Positions 8,921-19,915 of a DNA stretch of 64,000 bases are shown here, in pieces. Made by a program: the position numbers and the translations under genes. Origin of the DNA: Chimonanthus salicifolius (Eukaryota > Streptophyta > Magnoliopsida > Laurales > Calycanthaceae); contig CM023539.1 in the NCBI GenBank assembly GCA_013350335.1, forward strand, positions 18,936,223-19,000,222. Direction: 5' to 3'. Under the pieces are notes generated by a model. It was not told where the DNA came from. It saw only the letters and a program-made list of their open reading frames with translations, and did not search any database. Every line of letters starts with the position of its first letter. Position 1 is the stretch's first letter.

Positions 8921-11764
8921 TGTATACCCTGCCCCAGATTAGACATGTTTTAGCTAAATAATCTTGTTTAACTGGTTAATCTCGAAGATTACGGTTAAGG
9001 CTTTGAGGAGAGCCCAGGTGTGGCCCAATCCGAGCTTGTGAGCTCAGTGATCCAGCTCGTCCAGCTGGAGGGGCATTTTGGTAATTTACCACTTTCAGTT
9101 ATTATTTCATAAATTATGTTGATATGTGATTATTATTGGATGATAATGTTCTCCTTAATAAAGGATTTGTATTTCTGATTTTAAAATGAATTTATTTTCA
9201 GAAAAAAGGTATTTTAAATCTGCCAGTCAAAAACCCCGAAAGGGAGTATTAATTATTTTAAAAGGTTTTGAGAACGAGATAAATTTCGAAACTAGTATTT
9301 TGTCTTAGACCATTTTAAGTATGGTCTAGTTATTCTTTGACACCCCAAAATGAGATCTATAAATTGTTTATTTTAACATTTGTTTAATTAAGTAAATAGT
9401 ATTAAATTAAGGTTTTTATTTAAATCAATGGTTTTTATTGAGATCAAAGTTTTCAAAACTCCCAACAAAAATCTTATCTTCTCTCTATCTCTCAGCTTGA
9501 TTCTCAGATCAAACCCAGCCGACCCTTTCAGCAGCCTCTCTTACCAGTTTTCTGTTACAGTAGCCTTAAAGGAAAGCTTTTCAAAAGTTCAGATTTTCAA
9601 CCCAGGAACTTCAGTGAAGGTAATCACTGTATTCCTCTTTCGATTTCAATCAGTTTAGAATCAAGGAAAAACCGGTTTTGGCTCTGTTTTAAGTGAGTAA
9701 AACCATTTCGAAGTTTAAGAAAAAACCATGGGTTTCTTGTACCCATGAGCTTTCAGTGTTAAAATCCAGTGGCCCAGTGAGCTTCAAAGCTCCAAACCAT
9801 TCCCTATAGAAAGAGGACTCCCAGAGGAGTCCATCGGACTGGTTAGGTGTGGAAACCGAATCCGGGAAACCCTCTGATTCCGGATTCGTATTTCATACAG
9901 TGGAGGAAGACGACTCTCGGACTGTACGAGAGTCGATCTTCGGACGGTCCGAGGGTCAGACCTTCGGACGGTCCAAGCAGTACCCCTCGGACGTTCCGAG
10001 CTTCACCTGAAGCCCAGAAGCGCCCGAGGCCAGCGTGACCCACTCGGACGATCCGAGCAGAGCTCGGAAGGACCGAACCCACTCGGATGTTCCGAGGCTT
10101 ACAGACCCACCGAGACCTGTTTTCGGATTTTAATCGGTTCGAATGGACTTCGGATGATCCGAGACCCGATCTTCGGACGATCCAAAGTCAGACCCATGAT
10201 CCGAGGTCAGTGACTGGTTCTAAGGCATGTTCCGAGGGACCCAATTCTTGAAGTGTAAAAATGTTGTTGTTTGACTATTTTGATGCATGTGATGTGATGT
10301 TAGTACCCCTTGTTAATTTAAAAATTGTACTAACCCTCTTCTCTTATTACTATAGTTTAAATACTATTGTATTCACTTCCAGGCCGACCCTATTGTCTGG
10401 CAGTGAGTGATCTCACTTTCAGGCCGACGCTATATTGTCAGGCACTGAGTGACATCGAGGCCTAACTCAAAATATCAAATCTGGTCCTATCCAGAAGACA
10501 ACCAAGAAGTGACCCGAGGATCTAGACCTAAGTCAATAAGTCAATCTGGTCAATGCCCAGAAGACAATATGAGTTTTGGACTGAGCCCCTTTTTTATTAT
10601 TATCTTGTGGATGATTATAATTTAAAAAGGATAGAAACCCAGTAGGAGACTCAATTCCATGTACCTTGGATATTTTTGGGAAAACAAGTATGGTTTTGAA
10701 AATACTGTTTGTATGTATATGACTGCTATGTGTATTGATTGTGCACTTGTTTGTTGTTTGAACAGAGACCGCAAAACCACACATACACGGTGAGGGAACT
10801 TAACTTTGCGGCTTGATTTAAACAGGTTTATTTGACATGGACATTGAGCAATGAGTGGTTTCAGATTTGATGAACCCACTCATGTGCCTAGACTTGACGC
10901 ACTATGGTAATAGTGCCTATGATGTTGATCATATGAAATGTGTAAGACTGTTTCCACGTGCCTTGACTATTGAACCAATATCGGCCATATGGGAGATGGT
11001 TTACGTCTACTGGACCACGGGTGTCGACAGTTGCTGACTTAAGGGTGTCAGTATCGACTATGGGAGAGCCGGAGATGTACTTGGAAGGATGTATTTTGAC
11101 CGTGTCGGGACTTAATACAATGGTCTCAGCATAATTGGCAGGCGTTACGTTAGATGATAGCAGTATTGGAAAAGAAATGATGAATTATAAGAATGATGAT
11201 ATTATTATGCTTATTTGTGATCAAGCATGAGATATTTATTGCAACTGTTGATTATTGTGCTAACATGTTGTTTACTTAACTGCACTGTTATATTTCCTTC
11301 ACTGGGCTAGTTAGCTCACCCCACTCTCCTTTCAGGAGATGAACCCGAGGAAAAGGACCCTCTTTTTCAAGCTTAGGGTGGATAAGCTGCAGCGGTGTTT
11401 CGGGGTTCCCCCTGCTGGGAATACCCTTATCTTTGCTTGTTGGTTCTTGGAACCATTTACTTTTGTAAAGTACCGGGTCTGGTACTTGATTTGTTTAAAT
11501 GTCATGTATTAAACTACTATGCGTCTGTAGTGACTCTGATGATACTTTGAATGATAAATCAATGTTGGATTATGTGATTATATTTTTGTGTTGCCGTTGT
11601 GCTTTGTTGGTAGCAGACTTATGGTACATGTTTGAGTCCACATCCTGGGATCATGTGTGACCTTTGGGCCTGACTGTTGATCCGGCCCAGTTAGAGTGCT
11701 TGAGTTGGTTAGAAAAAAAAAATCGGTCGCGTTCTGGGCCCACCCTTCGGGTCAGGGCGTGACA
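8921..11764 (+). repeat. 3' LTR of the Tekay element (2844 bp)
   Basis: It starts tgtataccctgc and ends cagggcgtgaca, followed by the aattc target duplication. It matches the 5' LTR throughout, with scattered substitutions. It lacks a 254-bp block (5' LTR 910-1163, bounded by aaactc repeats), a 41-bp block and two short intervals of the palindrome cluster. The missing 254 bp contained the TATA-like box, so this LTR probably lacks its core promoter. Confidence 0.95.
9900..10235. repeat. Short inverted-repeat cluster, core CTCGGAnnnTCCGAG (3' LTR)
   Basis: Counterpart of the 1640-2020 cluster, with palindromes such as ctcggacgttccgag, ctcggacgatccgag and cttcggatgatccgag. It has fewer units than the 5' copy because the unit around 5' LTR 1829-1850 and one or two units near 1975-2015 are missing here. 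Confidence 0.85.
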
Positions 11765-11769
11765 AATTC
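11765..11769. repeat. Target-site duplication of the Tekay element, right copy
   Basis: aattc immediately after the terminal CA. The interrupted LTR-B sequence resumes as cgtaaatattgataacatgg, matching 20624-20643 closely. Confidence 0.93.
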
Positions 11770-12692
11770 CGTAAATATTGATAACATGGGATTCCGAAGT
11801 GTTACATCATGTCCCATGTCCTTATTATTCCTTGTTCCATTATCTATAGGGTAGAAGTAGGGCATAACATTATCTATAGGGTAGAAGTAGGGCATCAGTC
11901 AACATGCCCAGTAGGTATTTCAAGTAGGGTTATGATACACATATGAATAATATAAATTAAGGTATATACATCATTTCATATTTAGTGCATGATGTTCATA
12001 ACATAATCATGCAAATATAAATGTCATGTCATGGGTGTAAATGTCAACTGAACTCTCACCCAATATCCATATCTAAACACAACATAAATCATATCAATGG
12101 TTTCCTTGATAAATCGCCATATCAGGGTGCTCCCTTTGACCAATTACGTCCGCAGTGTTTTGTGACGGCACCACCACGTCACTGTATACCTCCCCACATA
12201 TATTAATCGGAATTACTGATGAGTATGGACTCCTTCCTCTGCGCTGGGTTTCGGGACTGTCTACCCAGAAGCCTTTTGGCCCAAATTACACTGTACCCAT
12301 TTCTAGCAATCCCGGACAAGGCCAAAATCTCAACAGTTTACATAGCTTCATACAAGCTAGTTTTCAAGCCCAAATTATGTCCGGACTGCTCATAACTTGG
12401 CTTGCTGGTCACATGTATTCCCTTTCATACCATCCATGAGATAATGTATGCAAGTAGGCCATTACATTTCAAATCACATGTTATCATTGAAAATCAGTTC
12501 ATAAAACATATACCATTTGATTAACCAAAACAAACATCATATTTGGAATAAAAAACCAGTATCATATATAATCCATAGTGTCTCAATAAGGCAGGAATTC
12601 TATCAACGTCCGATATACTGTCCTTTTCTTGTTTTGCAAGAACAACGCTAACGATCGCGTGAATCGAACCTCTTTATCTTATCAAATTCAAC

Positions 12693-12693
<1 letters not shown>

Positions 12694-12738
<45 letters not shown>
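12694..12738. repeat. (AT)n microsatellite
   Basis: An uninterrupted AT run of about 44 bp inside the LTR-B copy. Confidence 0.97.
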
Positions 12739-12742
<4 letters not shown>

Positions 12743-12834
12743 CAATTTGATTATCCATTTAATTTTCATCACCCTTTACATCCTACTGAATAAACAGAGG
12801 TATCTGGAAAATCAACTAAAAATAGAACATTCAA

Positions 12835-13432
12835 ATTTAGTCGACTGTATCTGGGATTCAGTTGACTGAATCACGCCCAGATACAGTCTTTGCTTTACAC
12901 ATAAACTTTCAGTCGACTGACTTCCAATATTCAGTCGGCTGAAACACAACTCGGTATTGTATAAACTTGACACGTAACCTTTCAGCCGGTTGAATCATAG
13001 ATTCAATCGACTGAGTTTGGGTCAAACCCTATGTGTTCTAGGTCAATATCCTTTCAGTCGGCTGACTTTGGATCATATCATTTGTGTGTTTGGCCAGTAT
13101 ACATTCAATCGATTGAATCAAAGATTCAGTCGGCTGAATTATCACTAAAACGATTACGTGTTTGATAGTATACCTTCAGTCGACTGAATCAATGATTCAG
13201 TTGGCTGAAACACACCAGATCACTTACTTGTTTGGTACGTATACGTTCAGTCGGCTGAATCAAAGATTCAGTCGACTGAAACACCCAAATATCCCTTATG
13301 CTGCTCGACCAACCCACTTTCAGTCTACTGAATCATTAGATTCAGTTGGCTGAAACACCCAGATTACCCTTGTGTGCTTGGCCAGCATCAGTTCAAATGA
13401 CTAAATCTTGATATTCAGTCGACTGACTTTTT
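12835..13432. repeat. Tandem array, ~73-bp unit built on TTCAGTCGACTGAA palindromes
   Basis: Eight to nine units begin near 12839, 12912, 12980, 13053, 13105, 13174, 13247, 13320 and 13394. A typical unit holds a double palindrome: CAGTCGACTGAATC, a short centre, then GATTCAGTCGGCTGAAAC. A spacer of about 35 bp resembling 'cccagatcacttgtttggccagtatac' follows. The two half-palindromes can pair with each other, giving a stem of roughly 15 bp, or each can fold on itself. The array sits at the LTR position where other LTR-B copies carry GGTTCGGCCAT hairpins. Confidence 0.9.
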
Positions 13433-14669
13433 GTTAGTCTTTTTGTTTGCATGCATGGTTAAACCCTTCTCCATGAAATCCATCCTTATTCATATCTAAA
13501 CATGGATTTCATATCCAACCCTTCGCTTACTAAGTTTATCTAACCCATTAGTCAAGGTTAGGGTATTTTTCATAATCCCGTCATTCATAGCATGGATTCG
13601 GTTTTAATCTTATTTTGTTCCAACCCATAACCATTCCTTTGAATGGATTTCTAACTCCATGGCCTTAACACAATTTGGCCATCCATTCCAACTATTCATG
13701 GAATCCATAGGTTCGGCCACACCATGGCCAAACCTATGGTTTCTTTAGACTTATTCCTATGTTGTTAAACATTAACACATATTTTCTTTTCCGTCTCCTT
13801 CTTTTCTTTTTGATATGTATTTTTTTCCTTAATCCTTCTTTTCCTTTCTTTGTTCTTGAGCAATTCTCCAAGTATAGGGGTGTAAGTGGGAGAGAGAGAG
13901 GAGAAGAGAGGAGGAAAACTTTTGTGTGCAAAAGGAGGAATCGGCCAAGGGGTGTGGAGTGCCCCTTGGTTGGTGTCTTTTATGTATAACAGCTAGTCCC
14001 TTTACTCTTCTTCTTTATGGTTTGTTCTAACCAATGTGTCCCTTGGCTTAACCAAAGAGACCCTTGGCTTAAGCCAAGAAAATTCTTTGACTTCCAATGA
14101 GTCTCTTGGCTCCATGCCCTTTGAGATGGAAGTTCTTCACCTTCCCAACTCAACTCAAGCAATTTTAATCTCAAACTCAAGACTTGAACTCATTAGGTGG
14201 TTGACCAAGTCAATCATGACATGGCCTGCCATGCACATGGCACTTGGGTCCATCTTGGCCATGTCACTCGATTATGTGGCCTCCTTGTCTACTAGGCTTC
14301 CATGTGATGATATGCATGCCACATAGCAATGCCACATCACTCACATGCCACCTCACTTGATGAGGTGGATTTAATGTATTGGGTCTTAACTGGATAATTG
14401 ACCCATTTACTTTGACCTTACCCAATTACTTCAAGCTCACCTATGATCCATTGGGTCTTAATTGGGTAGTTGACCCATTTACTTTGACCTTACACAATTA
14501 CTTCAAAATCAACCTTATCCATGACCCATTGGGTCTTAATTGGGTAATTGATCCATTTCATGCCCATCTAATGTCAATTTTCACTTTTTAAATCTCAAAT
14601 TCCATTAATTCATAATTCAAATGAACTATTCCAATATATTTATAAGTACTGAAAATTCGGGGTGTTACA

Positions 14670-15051
14670 TATCTCATGTCTATTATTAACATAGATTTTG
14701 TTAATTAGACTAACATGGAGGTTTGGGTGAGTTGGTTTTGTATTGGCATGTTAAGAAGATAGGGATCGGACTAAGATATTGCACACACCCTTGGAGGTTG
14801 GGGGAGCACAAAATATGTGCTAATTAGCTGCTATCACTGGTCATGACAGTATAAGGAAGAAGGTGAATGCAAGCTTGAAGGAAAATAAACTTAGAAGCAG
14901 CTAAGTTTATGGGGGAGAGAAGCTGGAGAAGCTAAAAACTTTAAATTACTCCATGGGGGAGATGAGTAAAAGATAGCTTGAATATGTACACGTAATTAAT
15001 GTAATATTTTGTATGCAAATGAGATGTAATAAGGGTGGGATTGTAAATGGG
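14670..15051 (+). mobile_element. Copia-A, 3' internal fragment
   Basis: This matches the reverse complement of about 60841-61290, for example 'atagggatcggactaagatattgc' and 'gagcacaaaatatgtg..taattagctgct'. It ends next to the copia-A LTR. It holds repeated polypurine-like tracts (gttgggggagc, tatgggggagag, catgggggagat), a feature typical of the segment before the 3' LTR in SIRE/Maximus-like copia elements. No reading frame survives. Confidence 0.7.
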
Positions 15052-15367
15052 TTAGCATCGGTTTGGCCAAATCCCTAAGTTTGTCAATTCTATGACTCAA
15101 AAAGAAGCACCTGCTAGAAACTTGAAGACCCAAAGTGATCAAGAATGAAGATCACGCTCCACCAGATTGAAGTTCATTGTTTTGGCAATCACAAAACACG
15201 TATTATGGCCATAGACGACGTTAGGTGGTACCCACACCTTAGAGAGGACTATCCCTAGGCTTAGTGGAATAAATGGTTAAACGATAACAAGCCTAGAAAG
15301 GAAGCTTAACAGTGAATTGAAACCCAACTTGAAAATATGTATTTGGATTCACTGTCAGCTCGACCAG

Positions 15368-15912
15368 TCATTCTCACCGACCCATCGGTGGAGACAAGTT
15401 CGACCCATCATGGTCAAAGACTGGTCAGCCAAATTGACATAGGTTCTAGATCATAGAATTGTCATTCTGGGAAAGCCTCTGATCGAGAGTCTCGTATGCA
15501 CCGACCCCTCGGTGAAAGGCTAAAATGACCCCTCATGGTCAACGACTCCTCGATCAAGATTTATGAGTTTTAGAACATAGAACTCAGGTGGGACCTCGAA
15601 GAAACAGACATATCGGTAGCTCAAGACCGATTGAGAGTAGCTAAGACCGACCCCTATGTAAAGGGCGACAGGTCGTTCGGGGTATGACTAGTTTCTGGAC
15701 TTGAAACTCTGTCAGCATGGTGTTGCCTTAGATTGAGCCTCTCGTATGGACCAACCTCTCGGTACCACAGATGTCGACCCATCCTCGACACCAACATGTT
15801 AACCGAGAAAAAATATTACCATTGGGAGTGCATTATTGCGCAATGGTCGGGTTGCTGAACGGTAACATTTCTAGTCACCGACCCCTCGGTGCGCCCGACC
15901 TATCGGTACATT
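15368..15912. repeat. Palindrome cluster in copia-A LTR, core CACCGACCCCTCGGTG
   Basis: Recurring units include caccgacccatcggtg (15376), caccgacccctcggtg (15499), accaacctctcggta (15749) and caccgacccctcggtg (15877), with shorter tatcggtag/cgacccctcat relatives between them. The cluster lies upstream of the TATA box at 15940. The 54392-56266 LTR carries the matching cluster at about 55440-55960. Confidence 0.8.
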
Positions 15913-15939
15913 ACTGTTGCTAAAACTGGTTACCTTCTC

Positions 15940-15947
15940 TATATAAA
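15940..15947 (+). promoter_or_regulatory. Putative TATA box of copia-A LTR
   Basis: tatataaa in 'ttctctatataaaccaatc'. The reverse-complement LTR has the same box at about 55417-55424 in the same context, so the motif is conserved between copies. Confidence 0.6.
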
Positions 15948-16080
15948 CCAATCTTTATGCAACCAGTTGGTATCCTTCGGCATGATCAGTTGGACCCTCA
16001 TCATTATCAGTGAGCTTAAACAAGGGCCAACAGAAGGATCACTCTCTCTCTCATGCTTACACTTGGGGAATCATATACAA

Positions 16081-16256
16081 CCAATCTTATTGATTGAGTT
16101 TGTGAGAGAGAGAGAAGGAAAGTAAAATCATAAACGACCAATCTGTTGATTGAGTTTGTAAGTGAGAAAGAGAACGAAGGAAAGAAAATCCATAAACAAC
16201 CAATCTAGTGACTGAGTTTGCAAGGGAGGAAAAAAGAAAAAAAATAACATAAACTA
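16081..16256. repeat. Three tandem copies of a 57-62-bp unit in copia-A LTR
   Basis: Units start with ccaatc at 16081, 16138 and 16200 and share 'ttgattgagtttg..gagagag..ggaaag..aaaatcataaac'. They lie in the predicted transcribed leader downstream of the TATA box. The reverse-oriented LTR has a diverged, partly deleted equivalent near 55195-55310. Confidence 0.85.
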
Positions 16257-17370
16257 GGAAATCTTTGGTATAACCAGTTTCCTTGTCGCCCTGGATTGTG
16301 AGTGCTTTGCGATGACTACAAAGCGGAGCGTCAGAACCAGCACACATTGAGTGGATCTTAAAGCAGCACACATAAAGAGAAAGAGCTTCAAAGGCAAGTG
16401 TTTCTTAGTTTTAATTTTATTTTGAAACCTTTGTTCCAAAAGTAGATTAAGGAAACTTGGTTCCAGAACCACTATAAAAAATATGGAGCGTCGTCTCCAG
16501 CACATGTGGTGGGTGGAATTTCCAGCCAAATGGATAGGTGGAATTCCTATTCTACAGTGGTGGGTGAAATTCTCAACCGATTGAATGAGGTGAAATTCCT
16601 ACTCTAATTGTGAGGGTGTAAGTCCCCACTTAGTGGATTTGGAGATAACTCAAGGTTGAGTTAGTCCTAACAGTGGATGTAGGTTGGCTAACCAAACCAC
16701 TTTAAATTGGTCTTATGGTGTTTGATCTTTGTGTGTTGATTATCTTATTTCATACACTGTGCACAAGCATTTATGTAAAGGGTCATAATCTTAGTGTGAT
16801 CACTAAAAGAAATTATCACACTAAACAAATCTCTTGATGAAAGTTTCTGTTGCACTTAAAACAATCAAGAAATTTGTAAACACCATGGAAAATGGGTGTA
16901 ACGCCCCGCCCTTTTTCACTTCACTTTCAGAAAATCAGAATCTATTTTTTTCTTTAAATAGAAGGTGAGAGAGAGCGGGATGCCAAGACGCGAGCTAAGT
17001 CCGAGCTTCCAAAGCCGGACCCTTAACTGGCCAACCATACGTGTGCGTGGACCAAGTCCAGTAAAATGGTTCACACGTACTCAAGTTAATATGCGGAATA
17101 AATCATAAATGCGGAATTATAATAGGATAACAATCCTATTCCATTTTAGATAGCAAAGTAGTCCAACACTTACCAATAATTATCTTAAGTTAACATTCAA
17201 ATCATAGCAAATAATCTAGGTTATTACATTCCCGAATGCTAGCTATTAAATACATAGTGTAACGCCCCGCCCTTTCACTCGCTTTTTAATTCGAAAATCA
17301 GAGCCTATTTTTTTTTAAAAAAAAATAACAGAGTGAGTAAGAGCGGGACGTCACAACGCGAGCTAAGTCC

Positions 17371-17385
17371 GAACTTCTAAAGTCC
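17371..17385 (-). other. Conserved hairpin near the LTR-B 3' end
   Basis: On the minus strand GGACTT-TAG-AAGTTC can pair, including one G-U. It sits between the conserved GGCCAGTTAA and ACTTAGCTCG blocks. Equivalents are at 17001-17018, 27504-27524, 29948-29966, 30647-30661 and about 60731-60745. Confidence 0.5.
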
Positions 17386-17919
17386 GACCCTTAACTGGCC
17401 AACCCTATGTGTGCATGGAGTAAGTCCATGAAAACGGTTCACACATAGCAATATGATACACATGCGGAATAAATCATCATTGCGGAATTATAATTGAAAC
17501 CATGTCCAATCCATTTGATAGCAAAGTACTTAGTCACTTACTCAAATTAATCATAACATAATTATCCAAATAAAACCATCCAAACCATAGCAAAATATCC
17601 AAAGTTATTACATGTCGCATTATTGATATTCAAATTACAAGTCCATGAATATCTTAAGCAAAATCAAATCTAAAACCATCCCAAGCTCCTATGCTTGGCC
17701 CTTGTCACGTTCATCTTTCCCCTCGTTTCCTGCATCATCCACTAGGGTAGAAGTAGGGCGTTAGAACAACGCGCCCAGTAGGTATTCCAATTAGGGCTAA
17801 CACATGGTTAGTACAAAACATATATAATAATATCATAATTTCAAAAACCATATAAGCCATGCCATGTCATGATGTCAAATGCAATGAGTCCCACCAATCA
17901 CAAGTACATATAAGTACCT

Positions 17920-18125
17920 CCACATAGGTCTTTCGGACGCCCCGACGGAGTGTGGACCATCCAGTTTCTTCTTGATGGAAATGCACATCAAGGTACCCCA
18001 CATAGGTTTTTCGGACGCCCCAACGGAGTGTGGCGCCTCCGGTTCCTTCTTGATGGACAATGCACATCAAGGTACCCCACATAGATTTTTCGGACGCCCC
18101 GACGGAGTGTGGCCCCTCCGGTTAT
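17920..18125. repeat. Tandem ~60-80-bp repeat, 'cggacgccccgacggagtgtgg' unit
   Basis: Three units each contain a block close to 'ccccacataggt', then 'cggacgccccgacgg', then 'agtgtggcccctccgg', with 'cttgatgga..tgcacatcaaggta' between them. Related arrays occur at 21045-21195 (two units) and 31185-31305 (about two units). They give rise to long but meaningless ORFs on both strands. Confidence 0.88.
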
Positions 18126-18446
18126 ATATCCTTCACCCCATGCCATGCATGAGATGCCAATGAAACACATGTTATTTTATATTGTAAACATAGCATTAAA
18201 ACTCACATTTGAGACATATCCTTTACAACGTAAATGCATAAAAAATAAGATAAAAACATTGTACATAAACCCATGGTTTCAAAGAGGTGGAATCCTACCA
18301 AAGACCACTATGTGTCCTTGCGCTTTCGTCCGGTAACCGCTCACGATCGTACACACCTTGTGAGGTCCCGTTACCTTATAATATAACAATCAATTAAAAC
18401 CAAGTCCCACTTGATTTACAATAATGTCCAAGTCTGTAAACCTTCC

Positions 18447-19915
18447 CCTTGGGGTTCGGCCATACACCATGGCAGAACCCATCGTCCATTAATTCACTTA
18501 ATTACAATATTGCCATTATACCAATCCATAACCAATAACATAAACCATGAACATAGGTCTATATATAATTAATTCCCTCATTTCCTTAAACATGCATAAC
18601 CACTCTAAGTGTCCTTTAAAATATTCCAGCACATGATTCATCAAACATTTCATGGGGTTCAGTCATACACCATGGCCGAACCATATGTCCATCATTTTCA
18701 CCTATTTACAACTTTGCCATTGGTCTAACCTATGGCTGTCCATTTTACTCATTTACAATACGCTTAGGCTAATGAATAACCCACTAACAAGATTCATGGG
18801 GTTCGGCCATACACCATGGCCGAACCCATGATCTTTCATTCTTAGCCAATATTGCAAAATTGCCATTACCTCCATCAACTTATGTTTGGGTTCCAAAACA
18901 TAGGTCCACTCATTTATTTAAACTTGTCTAATACTCCAAATAACCCTTTAAAATGATCCATAACCGATTCCTTAATCCAAACATGATCAACCAAATATTT
19001 CCCATGTGGTTCGGCCATACACCATGGCCGAACCCATGGTCTTTCATTTTAGGTCATATTTACATTTTTGCCATTACCTTATGTTTATGTCCAAAACCGA
19101 TCCATAATATTGATTCATGGAGTTCGGCCAAACACCATGGCCGAACCCTATGATGTCTAACTTTCCAATTATAACAAGTACCATCCTTGAATCCATAAAT
19201 CAAGATTCCTTCCTTTTTTATCCAAAAATCCATCATTAAAAAACTTTCTAAATTAATAACCATTTTCCATAAAATAAACCCTAGTGGAGTTCGGCCATAC
19301 ACCATGGCCGACCCTCACTCATAGAGACAATCCAACCGTTCCCATCACTTTCTAAATTAATAACATCTTCCATGGGGTTCGGCCATACACCATGGCCGAA
19401 CCCTATGGTTCAAAATCTTCTCTTTAAAAAAATCATTCATCCTTGATCTTCCATGATCTAAATACATGTAACCAATTCTATATTTCTCCATGTAAAACCT
19501 TTTAAAAATATGAATAATTTTCCATGGAGTTCATCCTTCAAAAACCCATAATCATTACCAACACACCTCCATGGGGTTCGTCCATACACCATGGCCGAAC
19601 CCTATGGTTCATAATCTTCTTTCTAAAAATCATTAATCATTGATCTCCCATTTAATCAATCACCATAATAAGTCCATCTATATTTTTCCATGGTCTCCAT
19701 TTAACCCCTTCAAAAATCATATACCATTACCAACAAACTCCCATAGTTTTCATCATTCCAAATCCATTACAACACTAATCTACCTCCATGGGGTTCGGCC
19801 ATGCACTATGGCCGAACCCTATGGTTCATTCTTTCGATTACAATACCATCTTCTTCCCTCAATCTTCTTCTATGGGGTTCAGGCCATACATCATGGCCGA
19901 ACCCTATGGTTCTTT
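18447..19915. repeat. Dispersed hairpin array, ten GGTTCGGCCAT-loop-ATGGCCGAACC units
   Basis: Units lie near 18451, 18654, 18797, 19004, 19116, 19283, 19370, 19571, 19787 and 19870. The consensus is catggGGTTCGGCCAT-acacc-ATGGCCGAACCC(t)atgg, a stem of 12-17 bp with a 5-bp loop. Spacing varies from about 80 to 210 bp, and the sequence between units is AT-rich and unrelated. The cores are much better conserved than the spacers. Confidence 0.92.

Larger units (their letters stand above)
347..11764 (+). mobile_element. Complete Ty3/gypsy chromovirus, Tekay/Del-like, decayed coding region
   Basis: The element has two LTRs with TG...CA ends (347-3564 and 8921-11764), a primer-binding site complementary to initiator-Met tRNA at 3568-3579, and a polypurine tract at 8909-8920. 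A perfect 5-bp target-site duplication aattc flanks it (342-346 and 11765-11769). Internal order is accessory zinc-knuckle ORF, gag with two CCHC knuckles, protease, reverse transcriptase, RNase H, integrase, and a C-terminal chromodomain-like tail. That order (integrase after RT/RNase H) is Ty3/gypsy, and the chromo-like tail with LTRs of about 3 kb points to the Tekay/Del chromovirus lineage. The gag-pol frame carries at least four nonsense codons and several frameshifts, so this copy cannot make its own enzymes. The LTRs are still closely similar apart from indels, which indicates a moderately recent insertion. Confidence 0.95.
11807..14669 (-). mobile_element. LTR-B copy (outer), 5' part outside the window
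   Basis: It contains the LTR-B landmarks 'gggtagaagtagggc..cgcccagtaggta' (11848-11925), a ggcaggaattctatc block, the pre-leader region and the terminal 'aaaattcggggtgttaca' at 14669. A shorter LTR-B copy ending at 11806 is inserted in it and runs off the left edge, so the TSD cannot be checked. Its 'ggtagaagtagggcat..attatctatag' segment is locally duplicated (about 11834-11895). The copy carries a palindrome tandem array (12835-13432) in place of the hairpins found in the other LTR-B copies. Confidence 0.75.
15052..16896 (+). repeat. Copia-A 3' LTR, first part
   Basis: It matches the reverse complement of the better-defined copy at 54392-56266 over its whole length, starting at 'ttagcatcggtttggccaaatccc'. 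The LTR continues after the LTR-B insertion at 23814 and ends near 23881. A TATA-like tatataaa lies at 15940-15947. Upstream of it are repeated CACCGACCCCTCGGTG palindromes. Downstream is a triplicated 57-62-bp segment with (GA)n tracts, and 'tggaattccca'-type repeats near 16510-16600. The total LTR length without the insertion is about 1.9 kb, which agrees with the other copy. Confidence 0.82.

Noticed and set aside
17867..18336. Several 60-75-codon ORFs with internally repeated peptides
   Set aside because: By-products of the 60-80-bp tandem repeat in the LTR. Repeated in three frames and both strands.
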